This document shows positions 8,371 to 17,007 of a stretch of 64,000 bases of DNA, piece after piece. Below the pieces are notes generated by a model. The model did no database searches. It saw only the letters and a list, made by a program, of their open reading frames with translations, and was not told the DNA's origin. A program made the position numbers and the translations under genes. Position 1 is the stretch's first letter. Each line of letters begins with the position of its first letter. Location of the stretch: assembly GCA_021325655.1 (NCBI GenBank), contig JAJPGT010000047.1, positions 62,001 to 126,000 of the forward strand. The letters are read 5' to 3'. The stretch comes from Pseudomonadota bacterium. GTDB lineage: Bacteria > Chloroflexota > UBA6077 > JAJPGT01.

Positions 8371-10002
8371 TCAGTGCTGCACCGTCACCCGCTGCGCGCG
8401 TTCCAGCAGCGCGCCCTGCGTGTCGGTCAGCCGCGCCAGCAGCACGTACTCGCCGGGCGGGATGCTGGAGAGGTCCAGCGTGGGGCTCGCCAGCGGGCCG
8501 TTGTACAGGGTCCAATCATCGAGCTGTAGCTCCAGAGTGCTCACCGGGAAGTCGGCGCTGACGGCGATAGTCGCCTGAGCCCCGAGGGGGCCGGGCGGGA
8601 CGGTGATGCTCCACGCGGGTGGCGCGGGATAGGTGGCGACCCCGTAGCTGAAGAAGCGCGCCTCGAGCGGGTTCAGGTTCTGTGCCGTGTGCTGCTGGGC
8701 CAGGTCCAGGTAGGCGCGCGGGGTGGCAACCTTGTCGTGGAACAGGGCGACGTAGTCGCGCAGGAACTGGACAAACGCTTCGTCGCCCATGGTGTCGTCG
8801 AGTTCGCCTAGGAAGCGGGCGCCCTTGCGATAGACGATCGTGAAATACGGGCCATCGGATGGAAAGTCGTCGATGGACGAGTTGACCGGCTTGTTGCCCG
8901 CCGCGGCGACGCGATTGGCGTAGCCGCTGCTGACCCGGGCGGCCCAGTCGGACGGGAAGAGCGCCGGCCGCTGCAGCCGGTCGTACAAGAGCGGGGCATA
9001 GGTGGCCATCGCCTCGTCCAGCCACGGGTCGTGAAGCTGGTCGTTGCCCACCCAGCTATAGAACCACTGGTGGGCGATCTCATGGGCGATCAGGTACTCG
9101 CCGTAGCTGCCGTCCGGCGGATCGGGCAGGACGGTGTCGGCCCCGATCATCACCAGGCCGGGGTACTCCATCCCGCCGTAGGAGGGCGGGAGATCCACCT
9201 CGGCCACGTCCAGCTCCGGGTAGGGGTACGTGCCAAAGGTGCTACTGTACCAGTCGACGTACCGCTGGGCGACGGTGGCGAAACGCGGGCCGAGCTCTGG
9301 CCGCAGCGCGTACACGTCGATCTCCGCCGCTCCGGCCTGCGCCTGCGAGCGCTGGAAGCTGGGCGACACGACCAGCGCGAAGTCGCGCACGCTGCCGGCG
9401 TGGAAGGTCCAGCGGCGGCCGTCATGGGAGACCAGGGTTCCGCTGTGCGCGGCGCTGATATCCACGTCGGCGCTGAGCGTGACGTCGAAGTCGGCGACCT
9501 CGGTGAAGAAGGCGTCCCCGACGTCTACGTACTGGTGTCGGAACCAGCCGTCCCGATAGGGGACGACGATCGGGAACCAGTTGCCGAGGGCGATGGTGCG
9601 GGCGCCGACGCCGAAGCGGCCAGGCTGATGGGGCACCGCCAGGCTGAACCCGAGCGCCACTGTGGCCCAGGCGCCGGGGCTCAGCGGCGTGGGGAGCAGT
9701 ACGTCCAGCACCGTGCCGTCCTGAGTCCAGGTCGTTGGCGCCCCGTTGGCGCTGGCGCTCTGCAGCGAGAAGGCGCCGTAGTAGGCCGGGGTCACCTGAA
9801 AAACGAGCCGGTCCAGGGGCACGCCGGTGAGGTTCGGGTAGCGCACCTGCTCGGCCACGTCCAGCGCCGCTTCGCTGTAGCGGAGCGTGGCGTCGAGCGT
9901 GTAGTGGGGCAGCGGCGGCGGGCTGGCGAGGGAGGCTGGGGGAACGGCGGCGCTCAGCAGGAGCACCAGCGCGAACAGAGGCGCCAGGAATTGTCTGGAC
10001 AG
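8371..10002 (-). CDS. Secreted M1-family zinc metallopeptidase (probable CTG start)
   Basis: This is an M1 (gluzincin) aminopeptidase-like enzyme. The zinc site HEIAHQWFYSW with the downstream DEAMATY glutamate is intact, and GGMEYPGLV matches the GxMEN substrate motif with M-E-Y. The ORF track starts at GTG 9966, which gives only a stub of a signal peptide. CTG 10002 has a GGAAGG Shine-Dalgarno exactly 6 nt upstream and a TATAAT about 40 nt upstream. It gives the complete signal peptide SRQFLAPLFALVLLLSAAVP, so I prefer it. The C-terminal 80 residues form an Ig-like beta domain. It is likely exported and digests peptides outside the membrane. Confidence 0.85.
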   Translation of the reverse strand: MSRQFLAPLFALVLLLSAAVPPASLASPPPLPHYTLDATLRYSEAALDVAEQVRYPNLTGVPLDRLVFQVTPAYYGAFSLQSASANGAPTTWTQDGTVLDVLLPTPLSPGAWATVALGFSLAVPHQPGRFGVGARTIALGNWFPIVVPYRDGWFRHQYVDVGDAFFTEVADFDVTLSADVDISAAHSGTLVSHDGRRWTFHAGSVRDFALVVSPSFQRSQAQAGAAEIDVYALRPELGPRFATVAQRYVDWYSSTFGTYPYPELDVAEVDLPPSYGGMEYPGLVMIGADTVLPDPPDGSYGEYLIAHEIAHQWFYSWVGNDQLHDPWLDEAMATYAPLLYDRLQRPALFPSDWAARVSSGYANRVAAAGNKPVNSSIDDFPSDGPYFTIVYRKGARFLGELDDTMGDEAFVQFLRDYVALFHDKVATPRAYLDLAQQHTAQNLNPLEARFFSYGVATYPAPPAWSITVPPGPLGAQATIAVSADFPVSTLELQLDDWTLYNGPLASPTLDLSSIPPGEYVLLARLTDTQGALLERAQRVTVQH

Positions 10003-10040
10003 AGCACACCTTCCGGCCGCGTGCGCGCGGCGGGTGTCGC

Positions 10041-10046
10041 ATTATA
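10041..10046 (-). promoter_or_regulatory. -10 box (TATAAT) of the M1 peptidase gene
   Basis: On the minus strand TATAAT lies 38 nt upstream of the proposed CTG start and 26 nt upstream of the GGAAGG ribosome-binding site. This supports a short leader and the upstream start. Confidence 0.5.
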
Positions 10047-10163
10047 GGAGCCGTGCTACGCCGCGCGGCCGTGTTGTCCCCGGAGGAACGCCGATGGGGT
10101 GGCAATGTCGGGACATTCGGCCCGAACGACGCCGAATGCAGGGTTCCCGGCCCAGCGGAACGG

Positions 10164-10169
10164 TATACT
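10164..10169 (+). promoter_or_regulatory. -10 box (TATACT) of the GT2 pair
   Basis: TATACT lies 14 nt before ATG 10184, so the leader would be only a few nucleotides and has no Shine-Dalgarno. The same hexamer occurs before metG, the 19.9-kb methyltransferase and the 47.5-kb amidohydrolase. Confidence 0.5.
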
Positions 10170-10183
10170 TCGCCGACTCAGCC

Positions 10184-11131
10184 ATGTCCGACCAGTCGCC
10201 GCTCGTCTCTGTCGTGATCCCGAACTGGAACGGGGCTCGCCTGCTGCGGCCCTGCCTGGATTCGCTCCGGCGGCAGACCTACCGTCCGCTGGAGGTGATC
10301 GTCGTGGACGGCGCTTCCCAGGACGGCTCGCAGGAGCTCGTGCGGCGGGAGTACCCGGAGGCGCGGCTGGTCGCGCTCCCGCGCAATCTGGGCTTCGCTG
10401 GCAACGTGAACGCCGGAATTCGTGCCGCGCGGGGGGAGATCATCGCGCTGCTGAACAACGACGCCACCGCCGAGCCGGACTGGATCGAGCAGCTCGTCCG
10501 CGGCTTCGACGATCCGCGCGTCGGCTCGTGCGCCTCGAAGATGCTCCTGGCCGATCGGCCGGGTGTGCTCAACGCCGCGGGCGACTTCTTCGGTCGCAAT
10601 GGGCTGCCAGGGAACCGCGGCGTCTGGGAGCCGGATCGCGGCCAGTACGATGCCAGCGAGGAGGTCTTCGGGGCCTGCGCCGGGGCGGTCGCCTACCGCC
10701 GGGTGATGCTGGACGACATTGGGCTGTTCGACGAGCGGCTGTTCTACCAGTGCGAGGACGTGGACCTGGCGTTCCGCGCCCAGCTCGCCGGCTACCGCTG
10801 CCGCTACGTCCCGAACGCGCGGGTGTACCACCGGCTCAGCGCCAGCGGCGGCGGAGGGTTGGCCTCGTACTACTGCGGGCGGAACTTCATCTGGGTGCTG
10901 CTGAAGAACACGCCGGCGGCTCTGCTGCGGCGTTACTGGCCGCGCATGCTCGCGGCGCAGGTAGGGCTGGCGCTGCACGCGCTCTGGCACATCCGCGAGC
11001 CGTCCGCCCGCGCCCGGCTGCGCGGCCAGGCGCGGGCGCTGCGGGAGCTGCCGCGCATCCTACGCGCCCGCGCCGAGGTCCAGCGCCGGCGCCGGGTCAG
11101 CGACACCTATATCGAATCGATGCTCGCGTGA
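10184..11131 (+). CDS. Family 2 glycosyltransferase (rhamnosyltransferase-like)
   Basis: This 315-aa GT-A fold enzyme would add a sugar to an envelope polysaccharide or glycolipid. It has the N-terminal VSVVIPNWNGARLLRPCLDSL, the VVDGASQDGS nucleotide-binding segment and the NLGFAGNVNAGI motif of the WbbL/rhamnosyltransferase group. It also has LLNNDATAEPDWIEQL, with an N-D-A in place of DxD, and FYQCEDVDLAFRAQLAGYRC with the catalytic ED. An amphipathic C-terminus may bind the membrane. I start at ATG 10184 next to TATACT; the 50 extra residues of the track ORF are not protein-like. The stop overlaps the next gene (GTGA), so they form an operon. Confidence 0.87.
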   Translation: MSDQSPLVSVVIPNWNGARLLRPCLDSLRRQTYRPLEVIVVDGASQDGSQELVRREYPEARLVALPRNLGFAGNVNAGIRAARGEIIALLNNDATAEPDWIEQLVRGFDDPRVGSCASKMLLADRPGVLNAAGDFFGRNGLPGNRGVWEPDRGQYDASEEVFGACAGAVAYRRVMLDDIGLFDERLFYQCEDVDLAFRAQLAGYRCRYVPNARVYHRLSASGGGGLASYYCGRNFIWVLLKNTPAALLRRYWPRMLAAQVGLALHALWHIREPSARARLRGQARALRELPRILRARAEVQRRRRVSDTYIESMLA

Positions 11132-11955
11132 TCGCCTCATCGCGCCCCCGGCTCTCGGTCGTCATTCCCGCGTACAACGAGGAACGGCGTCTGCCCGCGA
11201 CGCTGGAGACGCTCTGCGGGCGCTTGCAGCAGGCCGGGTACAGCCACGAGGTGCTGGTGGTGGACGACGGCAGCCGCGACGGCACCGTGGCCGCGGTAGA
11301 GCACGCCGCGCGCCGCTATCCCGAGCTCCGCCTGATCCGGGCGCCGCATCGCGGCAAGGGCCACGCAGTAAAGACCGGGATGCTAGCGGCGCAGGGCGAC
11401 TATGTCCTGTTCTCCGACGCGGACCTGTCGGTCCCGGTCGACCAGATGCTGCGCTTCCCGGAGGCGCTGGCAGATGCCTTCGAGGTCGCGATCGCCTCAC
11501 GCGAGGGACCCGGCGCCCGCCGCCACGGCGAGCCCAGCTACCGCCACCTGATGGGCCGGGTGTTCAACCTGCTCGTCCAGGCGCTCGCCGTGCCCGGGGT
11601 GCAGGATACGCAGTGCGGGCTGAAGTGCTTCACACGCGACAGCGCCCAGGCAGTGTTCAGCCGGGTGACCATCGACGGCTTCGGATTCGACGTGGAGGCG
11701 CTCTACCTGGCCCGGAAGCTGGGCTACCAGGTGCGCGAGATTCCGGTGGAGTGGCGCCACGTACCCCAGAGTCGGGTGAACCCGCTTCGCGACACCCTCG
11801 ACATGTTCCTGGACGTGCTGCGCGTTCGCCTGAACGATCTGCGCGGGCTGTACCGCGAGCGGAGCCGCGGGGATGCGGGTGCCGGGGCCGTGGCGCGGGG
11901 CTCGGAGTCGCGCCTCCCGAGCCCGGAGGCGCCTGGTCCCGCAGGCGAGCCCTGA
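11128..11955 (+). CDS. Dolichyl-phosphate-glucose synthase-like glycosyltransferase (GT2)
   Basis: This 275-aa GT2 enzyme is of the DPG synthase type, which loads a sugar on a polyprenyl phosphate at the inner face of the membrane. Motifs are LSVVIPAYNEERRLPATLETL at residues 9-29, VVDDGSRDGT, HRGKGHAVKTGM, SDADLSVPVDQM (DxD) and the diagnostic DTQCGLKCFTRD with FDVEALYLARK. GTG 11128 overlaps the upstream GT2 stop, so translation is coupled. A close relative with the same DTQCG-KCF signature sits at 20.6 kb, making two paralogous lipid-linked sugar synthases in 10 kb. The last 35 residues are Gly/Ala/Pro-rich and probably disordered. Confidence 0.88.
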   Translation: MIASSRPRLSVVIPAYNEERRLPATLETLCGRLQQAGYSHEVLVVDDGSRDGTVAAVEHAARRYPELRLIRAPHRGKGHAVKTGMLAAQGDYVLFSDADLSVPVDQMLRFPEALADAFEVAIASREGPGARRHGEPSYRHLMGRVFNLLVQALAVPGVQDTQCGLKCFTRDSAQAVFSRVTIDGFGFDVEALYLARKLGYQVREIPVEWRHVPQSRVNPLRDTLDMFLDVLRVRLNDLRGLYRERSRGDAGAGAVARGSESRLPSPEAPGPAGEP

Positions 11956-12085
11956 GCGTCCGTCGGTACAGCGCGCCGAGGGCACCCCGCGCGGCGAGGG
12001 TGGAGTCCAGGGCCCTCGTTCTGCCGCGCTGAGTTCCCTGGCGGGGTGAGGCCGACCGAGCCCGAGCGCGGCGCGGCGGCGCTGC

Positions 12086-12091
12086 TATACT
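12086..12091 (+). promoter_or_regulatory. -10 box (TATACT) of metG
   Basis: GCTGCTATACTGCC lies 25 nt before the TTG start. A GGAGGA Shine-Dalgarno sits between, so unlike larB this gene has an ordinary short leader. Confidence 0.5.
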
Positions 12092-12115
12092 GCCTCACAG
12101 TCCCCGGAGGAGCCA

Positions 12116-13726
12116 TTGCCCGAGCGTATCCTCGTTTGCACCGCCTGGCCCTACGCTAACGCCTCGCTGCACCCGGGCCACATGGCCGGGGTGTACGTCC
12201 CGGCCGACACGTTCGCCCGCTTCCAGCGGCTGCGCGGCAACGAGGTGCTGATGGTCTCTGGCAGCGACTGCCACGGGACGCCGATCACCGTGCGCGCGGA
12301 GCAAGAGGGGGTCAGCCCGGCGGAGATCGCGGCGCGATTCCACCAGGAGTTCCTCGGGTACTGGGAGCGGCTGGGGATCAGCTATGACCTGTACACCACG
12401 ACGATGACCGACAACCACCGGCGGGTGACGCAGGACATCTTCCTGAAGCTGCTCCGGCAAGGCGATATCTTCACCCAGACGATGGTCTCGCCCTACGATC
12501 CGGTGGTCGGACGCTTCCTGCCGGACCGTTACGTGGAGGGTACCTGTCCCAACTGCGGCTATCCGCGCGCTCGGGGCGACCAGTGCGACAACTGCGGTCG
12601 GCCACTGGACCCGCAGCAGCTCATCGACCCGCGGAGCACGCTCTCCGGCCAGCCGCCCCAGTTCCGCGAAACGGAGCATTTCTTTCTCGATCTGCGGCGG
12701 GTCAACGCCGTGCTGCTGGAATGGGCCCGCCAGCAGACCCAGTGGCGCCCGAATGTCTACAACTTCACCATCCGCTACCTGGAAGATGGGCTCCAGCCCC
12801 GCGCGATCACCCGTGACATCGAGTGGGGCATTCCGATCCCGGTGGCCGGGTACGAGGACAAGCGCATCTATGTCTGGTTCGAAGCCGTTATCGGCTACCT
12901 GTCCGCCAGCGTCGAGTGGGCGGCGCTGCGGGGAGAGCCCGACGCCTGGGAGCGCTGGTGGAAGCAGCCCTCGCGCTCGTACTACTTCATTGGCAAGGAC
13001 AACATCGTCTTCCACACGGTCATCTGGCCCGGCGAGCTGATGGCCTATGGCGGGCTCAATCTCCCCTACGACGTCCCCTCCAACGAGTTCATGAACTACG
13101 AGGGGGAGAAGTTCTCCAAGAGCCGCGGCGTGGGCATCTTCATGCCGGAGCTGCTGGAGCAGTTCGACCCGGACCCGATCCGCTACTACCTGACCGCGAA
13201 CGCCCCGGAGCAGGCGGACAGCGACTTCTCGCTCCGCGAGCTGGTGCGACGCAACAACGACGAGCTTGTGGCCACCTGGGGCAATCTGGTCCACCGCACG
13301 CTCACCTTCGTGCAGCGCTACTTCGAGGGGCGGGCTCCGCGCCCCGGGGGCGACCCATTGGTGCAGGAGGAGATCGAGCGGGCCTGTGCCGCCGTGACCG
13401 CGGGGCTCGAAGCGGCGCGCTTCAAGGACACCCTCGGCGAGGCGTTCGCTCTGGCGCGCTTCGGCAACCGCTACTTCGACGAGAAGGCGCCCTGGAAACT
13501 GGTGAAGCAGGACAGAGAGGCCTGCGCCGCGATCCTGGGCGACCTGCTGCACATTGTGAACGCGCTGAAGGTACTGCTCGCCCCCTTCCTGCCGTTCTCC
13601 TCGGCCCGGCTGCACACGCTGCTGGGCTACCAGGACTCGCTCGAAGCGCGCGGCTGGCGAATGGAGCCCCTGCCGACCGGCCAGCCCCTGCCGCCGCCGA
13701 CGCCGTTGTTTACCAAGCTGGAGTAG
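12116..13726 (+). CDS. metG: Methionyl-tRNA synthetase
   Basis: This class I aminoacyl-tRNA synthetase charges tRNA-Met. The HIGH motif appears as HPGHMAG at residues 17-23. The connective-peptide zinc knuckle is CPNCGYPRARGDQCDNCG near 145, and the KMSKS loop is KFSKSRGVG near 335. The helical anticodon-binding domain fills the last 170 residues. At 536 aa it lacks the C-terminal EMAP-like tRNA-binding domain seen in longer MetRS. The TTG start at 12116 has GGAGGA upstream and gives the expected MPERILVCTAWPYANA start. It is flanked by envelope genes, without an operon partner of related function. Confidence 0.95.
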   Translation: MPERILVCTAWPYANASLHPGHMAGVYVPADTFARFQRLRGNEVLMVSGSDCHGTPITVRAEQEGVSPAEIAARFHQEFLGYWERLGISYDLYTTTMTDNHRRVTQDIFLKLLRQGDIFTQTMVSPYDPVVGRFLPDRYVEGTCPNCGYPRARGDQCDNCGRPLDPQQLIDPRSTLSGQPPQFRETEHFFLDLRRVNAVLLEWARQQTQWRPNVYNFTIRYLEDGLQPRAITRDIEWGIPIPVAGYEDKRIYVWFEAVIGYLSASVEWAALRGEPDAWERWWKQPSRSYYFIGKDNIVFHTVIWPGELMAYGGLNLPYDVPSNEFMNYEGEKFSKSRGVGIFMPELLEQFDPDPIRYYLTANAPEQADSDFSLRELVRRNNDELVATWGNLVHRTLTFVQRYFEGRAPRPGGDPLVQEEIERACAAVTAGLEAARFKDTLGEAFALARFGNRYFDEKAPWKLVKQDREACAAILGDLLHIVNALKVLLAPFLPFSSARLHTLLGYQDSLEARGWRMEPLPTGQPLPPPTPLFTKLE

Positions 13727-13775
13727 CGCGACGGTCGGCCAGCTTCCCGCGGCGTCGCGGCGCGCCCTCCCCCGC

Positions 13776-15335
13776 CTGCGCGCCGATCTGCTTGCGCTCG
13801 CCTGGATCGTCGTCGCCTATCTGGCGCTGGCGTGGGGGTACGCCCGAGCGACGCCACCCTGGAACAACCCGGACGAGCCCGCGCACTACGCCTACGTCGA
13901 GTATCTCGCGACCCGAGCGGCGCTGCCCACCCTGCGGCCCGGCGACTGGGACTCCACGGCGCTCGAGGCGCTGAAGGCACAGGCTCGCTTCTCCAGCGAC
14001 GTCTCATTCGCCGGTGCCACCTACGAGTACCACCAGCCACCGCTGTACTACCTGCTCGAAACGCCGGTCTACTGGCTGACTGCCGCGAGCAGCCTGCGCG
14101 CCCGGGTACTGGCGCTGCGGCTGATTTCGATCCTCCTGGGCGCGCTGACCGTCCTGGCCGGCTTTGGCGCTGCCCGCGCCGCGTTCCCGAGCCGGCCGTG
14201 GCTCTGGCCAATAGCGGCGGGCGTCATGGCGTTCACCCCCATGTTCACTGCCATCTCGGCCGCGATCAACAACGACGCACTGGCGAACCTGCTGGCCGCG
14301 TGCGCCGTCTGGCTGCTGATGGCGCTGCCGCGCCGAGGCGCGACCGCGCGCGAGGCGCTGCTCGCCGGAGCGCTCGCCGGGCTGCTGCTGCTGGCCAAGC
14401 TAACCGTCTACCTGTTCGTCCCGCTCCTGCTGCTCGCGCTGCTGGCAGGCAGTGTCATCGAGGCGCGGCCGACGCGCCGCTCCCCACAGCCCACTCCTGC
14501 CGGCGGGGCGCCCGCGCTGCCCACGCCGGGTGCACGCGGGCGCTCACTGCGCCCTGGCAGCGAACCCGGGCATCTGCCGCTCGCGGCCCGCAACCTGGCG
14601 CTCGCCCTCGGGGTCGCGCTGGTGCTCTCCGGCTGGTGGTTCGCCCGTAACGCCGCCGTGTATGGTCTGGCGGACCTGCTGGCGACCGGCCGGCACGACC
14701 AGGTGGTCGTGGGCCAGCTCCGCTGGTCAGAGACCGGCCTGGCACCACTGGAGGCCTGGTGGCTGTTCGGCTCAACGCTGTTCCGCTCGTACTGGGCCCA
14801 GTTCGGCTGGATGGGCATTGTCGTGAGCGACCGCCTGTACTGGCTCTACCTGGTGTTCGCCGTGCTCGGCGGCGCTGGCCTGGCGCTGGCGCGGCGCGAG
14901 CGGGCCTGGCGCGGCGAGCGCAGTGGACGAGCCATCCTGGTTCTCGGCATAAGCGTGCTCGCGGTGGTGGGAGAAGTCCTCTACTACAACCTCACCTTTG
15001 TCCAGCCGCAGGGGCGCTATCTGTTCCCGGCGCTGGCGCCGCTGTCGCTGCTGCTGGCGCTCGGCTGGGATGCGCTGGCGCGGCGCGGCGGGTGGCTCGC
15101 CGGGCTGGTCGCTGGCTGCGCGGTGTTTGCCCTGGGCGTCGCGGGCGAGGAGCTGTTCGGAGTGCTGCTCCGCCCGGCTGGACTCGTGCCGCCCGCGTTG
15201 CTGGCCCTGCTGGCGGCGCTGGCTGGACCGCGCCTGGGCGCTCGTGTGGGCGCATTGGCCCTGATGGTGCTGGCGCTGGCGGCGCTGGACCTGGCCTGCC
15301 TGGTCGGCTTCGTCCAGCGCTTCTTCGCCGGCTGA
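13776..15335 (+). CDS. DUF2142/GT-C-like multi-pass membrane protein, start codon unclear
   Basis: The open frame runs from 13569 to 15335. The ORF track begins only at ATG 14226, but the conserved part starts well before that. A first membrane helix is followed by PPWNNPDEPAHYAYVEYL, the acidic NxPDEPxH loop typical of DUF2142 and ArnT/PMT-like GT-C proteins. YEYHQPPLYYLLE follows, and about ten more membrane helices lie downstream. No ATG, GTG or TTG exists in this frame between 13569 and 14226. CTG 13776 is a plausible start, but it has no good Shine-Dalgarno. A sequencing or real frameshift near the end of metG is the other explanation. The protein probably handles lipid-linked sugars. 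Confidence 0.65.
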   Translation: MRADLLALAWIVVAYLALAWGYARATPPWNNPDEPAHYAYVEYLATRAALPTLRPGDWDSTALEALKAQARFSSDVSFAGATYEYHQPPLYYLLETPVYWLTAASSLRARVLALRLISILLGALTVLAGFGAARAAFPSRPWLWPIAAGVMAFTPMFTAISAAINNDALANLLAACAVWLLMALPRRGATAREALLAGALAGLLLLAKLTVYLFVPLLLLALLAGSVIEARPTRRSPQPTPAGGAPALPTPGARGRSLRPGSEPGHLPLAARNLALALGVALVLSGWWFARNAAVYGLADLLATGRHDQVVVGQLRWSETGLAPLEAWWLFGSTLFRSYWAQFGWMGIVVSDRLYWLYLVFAVLGGAGLALARRERAWRGERSGRAILVLGISVLAVVGEVLYYNLTFVQPQGRYLFPALAPLSLLLALGWDALARRGGWLAGLVAGCAVFALGVAGEELFGVLLRPAGLVPPALLALLAALAGPRLGARVGALALMVLALAALDLACLVGFVQRFFAG

Positions 15336-15381
15336 GCCCGTTCGGGGCGTACAATCCGCGCAACCGCAAGGGAGCACGAGG

Positions 15382-16569
15382 ATGACCCTGGACGCCGCGC
15401 CGACGAGCGGAACCGACTTCTACCTGCTGGACGAATGGCTCACGCCGGAGGAGCGCGCGATCCGCGACCGCGTTCGCGCCTTCTGTAACCGGGAAATGGT
15501 CCCGATCATCAACGACTATTGGGACCGGGCCGAGTTTCCATTCGAGCTGATCCCGAAGCTCGCCGCACTCGGCATCGCCGGCGGGACGATCAAGGGCTAC
15601 GGCTGCCCGGGGATGAGTACGATTGCGGCCGGGCTGGTGGGAATGGAGCTGGCGCGGGGCGACGGCAGCGTGAGCACCTTTTTCGGGGTGCACTCCGGGC
15701 TAGCGATGCAGACGATCGCCCTGCTTGGCTCCGAGGCGCAGCGCCGCCACTGGCTTCCCCCAATGGCCCGCCTGGAGCGGATCGGCGCCTTTGCCCTGAC
15801 TGAGCCGAACCACGGCTCGGACGCGGTACTGCTGGAGACGCGCGTCCGGCGCGATGGAGACAGCTACGTGCTCGACGGGGAGAAGCGCTGGATCGGCAAC
15901 GCCTCGCTCGCCGACGTCACGATCGTCTGGGCCCGCGGCGACGACGGCCAGGTGAACGGGTTCCTGGTGGAGAAGGGGACGCCCGGTTTCGAGGCGCAGG
16001 TCATCACCGGCAAGACCTCCAAGCGGGCAGTCTGGCAGACCCACATCAGCCTGCGCGGGGTGCGTGTCCCCGCGGGCAATCGCCTGCCCGGGGCGAACAG
16101 CTTCGAGGATACTGCTCGGATCCTCACCGCGACGCGCTACTCGGTCGCCTGGGGCGCGCTGGGCCACGCCCTGGCCGCCTACGAGGCGGCGCGGAGCTAC
16201 GTGCTGGAGCGGGTCCAATTCGGCAAGCCGCTGGCCGCCTTCCAGCTCGTCCAGGACAAGCTGGCGCGGATGCTGGCCGCGATCACCGCGATGCAGCTCC
16301 TCTGCCTGCGGCTCAGCCAGCTCTTGGAGGCCGGGAAAATGACGCCGGGGATGGCCTCGCTGGCGAAGATGAACAACGCCGCCAAGGCGCGGCAGATCGT
16401 CGCCGACGCGCGCGACCTGCTGGGTGGCAACGGGATTCTGCTGGAGAACCATATCGCCCGGCACCAGGCGGACATGGAGGCGGTGTTCACCTACGAGGGC
16501 ACCGACCACATCCAGGCGCTCATTTTGGGCCGCGAGATCACCGGGCTGTCCGCCTTCTCTGGCCGCTGA
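15382..16569 (+). CDS. Acyl-CoA dehydrogenase, glutaryl-CoA dehydrogenase-like
   Basis: This 395-aa FAD enzyme would oxidise an acyl-CoA at the alpha-beta position. The FAD/substrate motif FALTEPNHGSDAV is near residue 140. The mid beta-domain RWIGNASLADVTIVWAR is typical of GcdH. The catalytic glutamate lies in FTYEGTDHIQALILGREITG near the C-terminus, at the GcdH/medium-chain position. GcdH-type members both dehydrogenate and decarboxylate glutaryl-CoA, but the arginine that binds the glutaryl carboxylate cannot be confirmed by eye, so another short-chain substrate is possible. ATG 15382 has GGGAGCACGAGG upstream. No electron-transfer flavoprotein gene is near. Confidence 0.87.
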   Translation: MTLDAAPTSGTDFYLLDEWLTPEERAIRDRVRAFCNREMVPIINDYWDRAEFPFELIPKLAALGIAGGTIKGYGCPGMSTIAAGLVGMELARGDGSVSTFFGVHSGLAMQTIALLGSEAQRRHWLPPMARLERIGAFALTEPNHGSDAVLLETRVRRDGDSYVLDGEKRWIGNASLADVTIVWARGDDGQVNGFLVEKGTPGFEAQVITGKTSKRAVWQTHISLRGVRVPAGNRLPGANSFEDTARILTATRYSVAWGALGHALAAYEAARSYVLERVQFGKPLAAFQLVQDKLARMLAAITAMQLLCLRLSQLLEAGKMTPGMASLAKMNNAAKARQIVADARDLLGGNGILLENHIARHQADMEAVFTYEGTDHIQALILGREITGLSAFSGR

Positions 16570-16632
16570 GCGAACCGCTGGGGACAAGCAGATGAAGGCT
16601 GGTGGCGAGCACGCCATGGAGGTATTGGCGCG

Positions 16633-17007
16633 GTGAGTGACGACGGAATGCAGTACTTCGCGCTGTTCTATGACGTGGTTGACGACTTCGTCCGGCGCCG
16701 GGCGCCGTACCGAGAGGAGCATCTGCGCCTGGCCCGGGAGGCGCATCGCCGGGGCGAGCTGCTCCTCGCCGGTGCGTTCAGCGACCCGGCCGATCGCGCG
16801 CTGCTCGTGTTTCGTGCGCCCCATCGCGCCGTCGCGGAGGACTTCGCTCGGAACGATCCCTACGTTACGCATGGGCTCGTCGTCCGCTGGGAGGTACGAG
16901 CCTGGACAGTCGTGATCGGCGCTCAGCCGACCGAGGCGCTTCCGTCGGGCGGGACAGCGGCAGCACCCGGCGTGGAGCGATCAGTCGGCGCGAGCCCGAA
17001 CTCCTGA
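16633..17007 (+). CDS. YciI-like protein
   Basis: This 124-aa protein has a YCII-related ferredoxin-fold domain over residues 5-95. It contains FALFYDVVDDFVRRRAPYR, the conserved H of REEHLRLAREAH, a GAFSDPADRALLVF strand pair and the NDPYVTHGLV motif. The His/Asp pair in YciI proteins is suspected to be catalytic, but the reaction is unknown in most members. The GTG start follows the acyl-CoA dehydrogenase by 63 bp, so the genes may be co-transcribed. The last 30 residues are low complexity and overlap the 3' end of convergent dxs by 27 bp. Confidence 0.78.
   Translation: MSDDGMQYFALFYDVVDDFVRRRAPYREEHLRLAREAHRRGELLLAGAFSDPADRALLVFRAPHRAVAEDFARNDPYVTHGLVVRWEVRAWTVVIGAQPTEALPSGGTAAAPGVERSVGASPNS

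Noticed and set aside
12095-13615. 506-aa minus-strand ORF
   Set aside because: Antisense shadow of metG with no recognisable domain.
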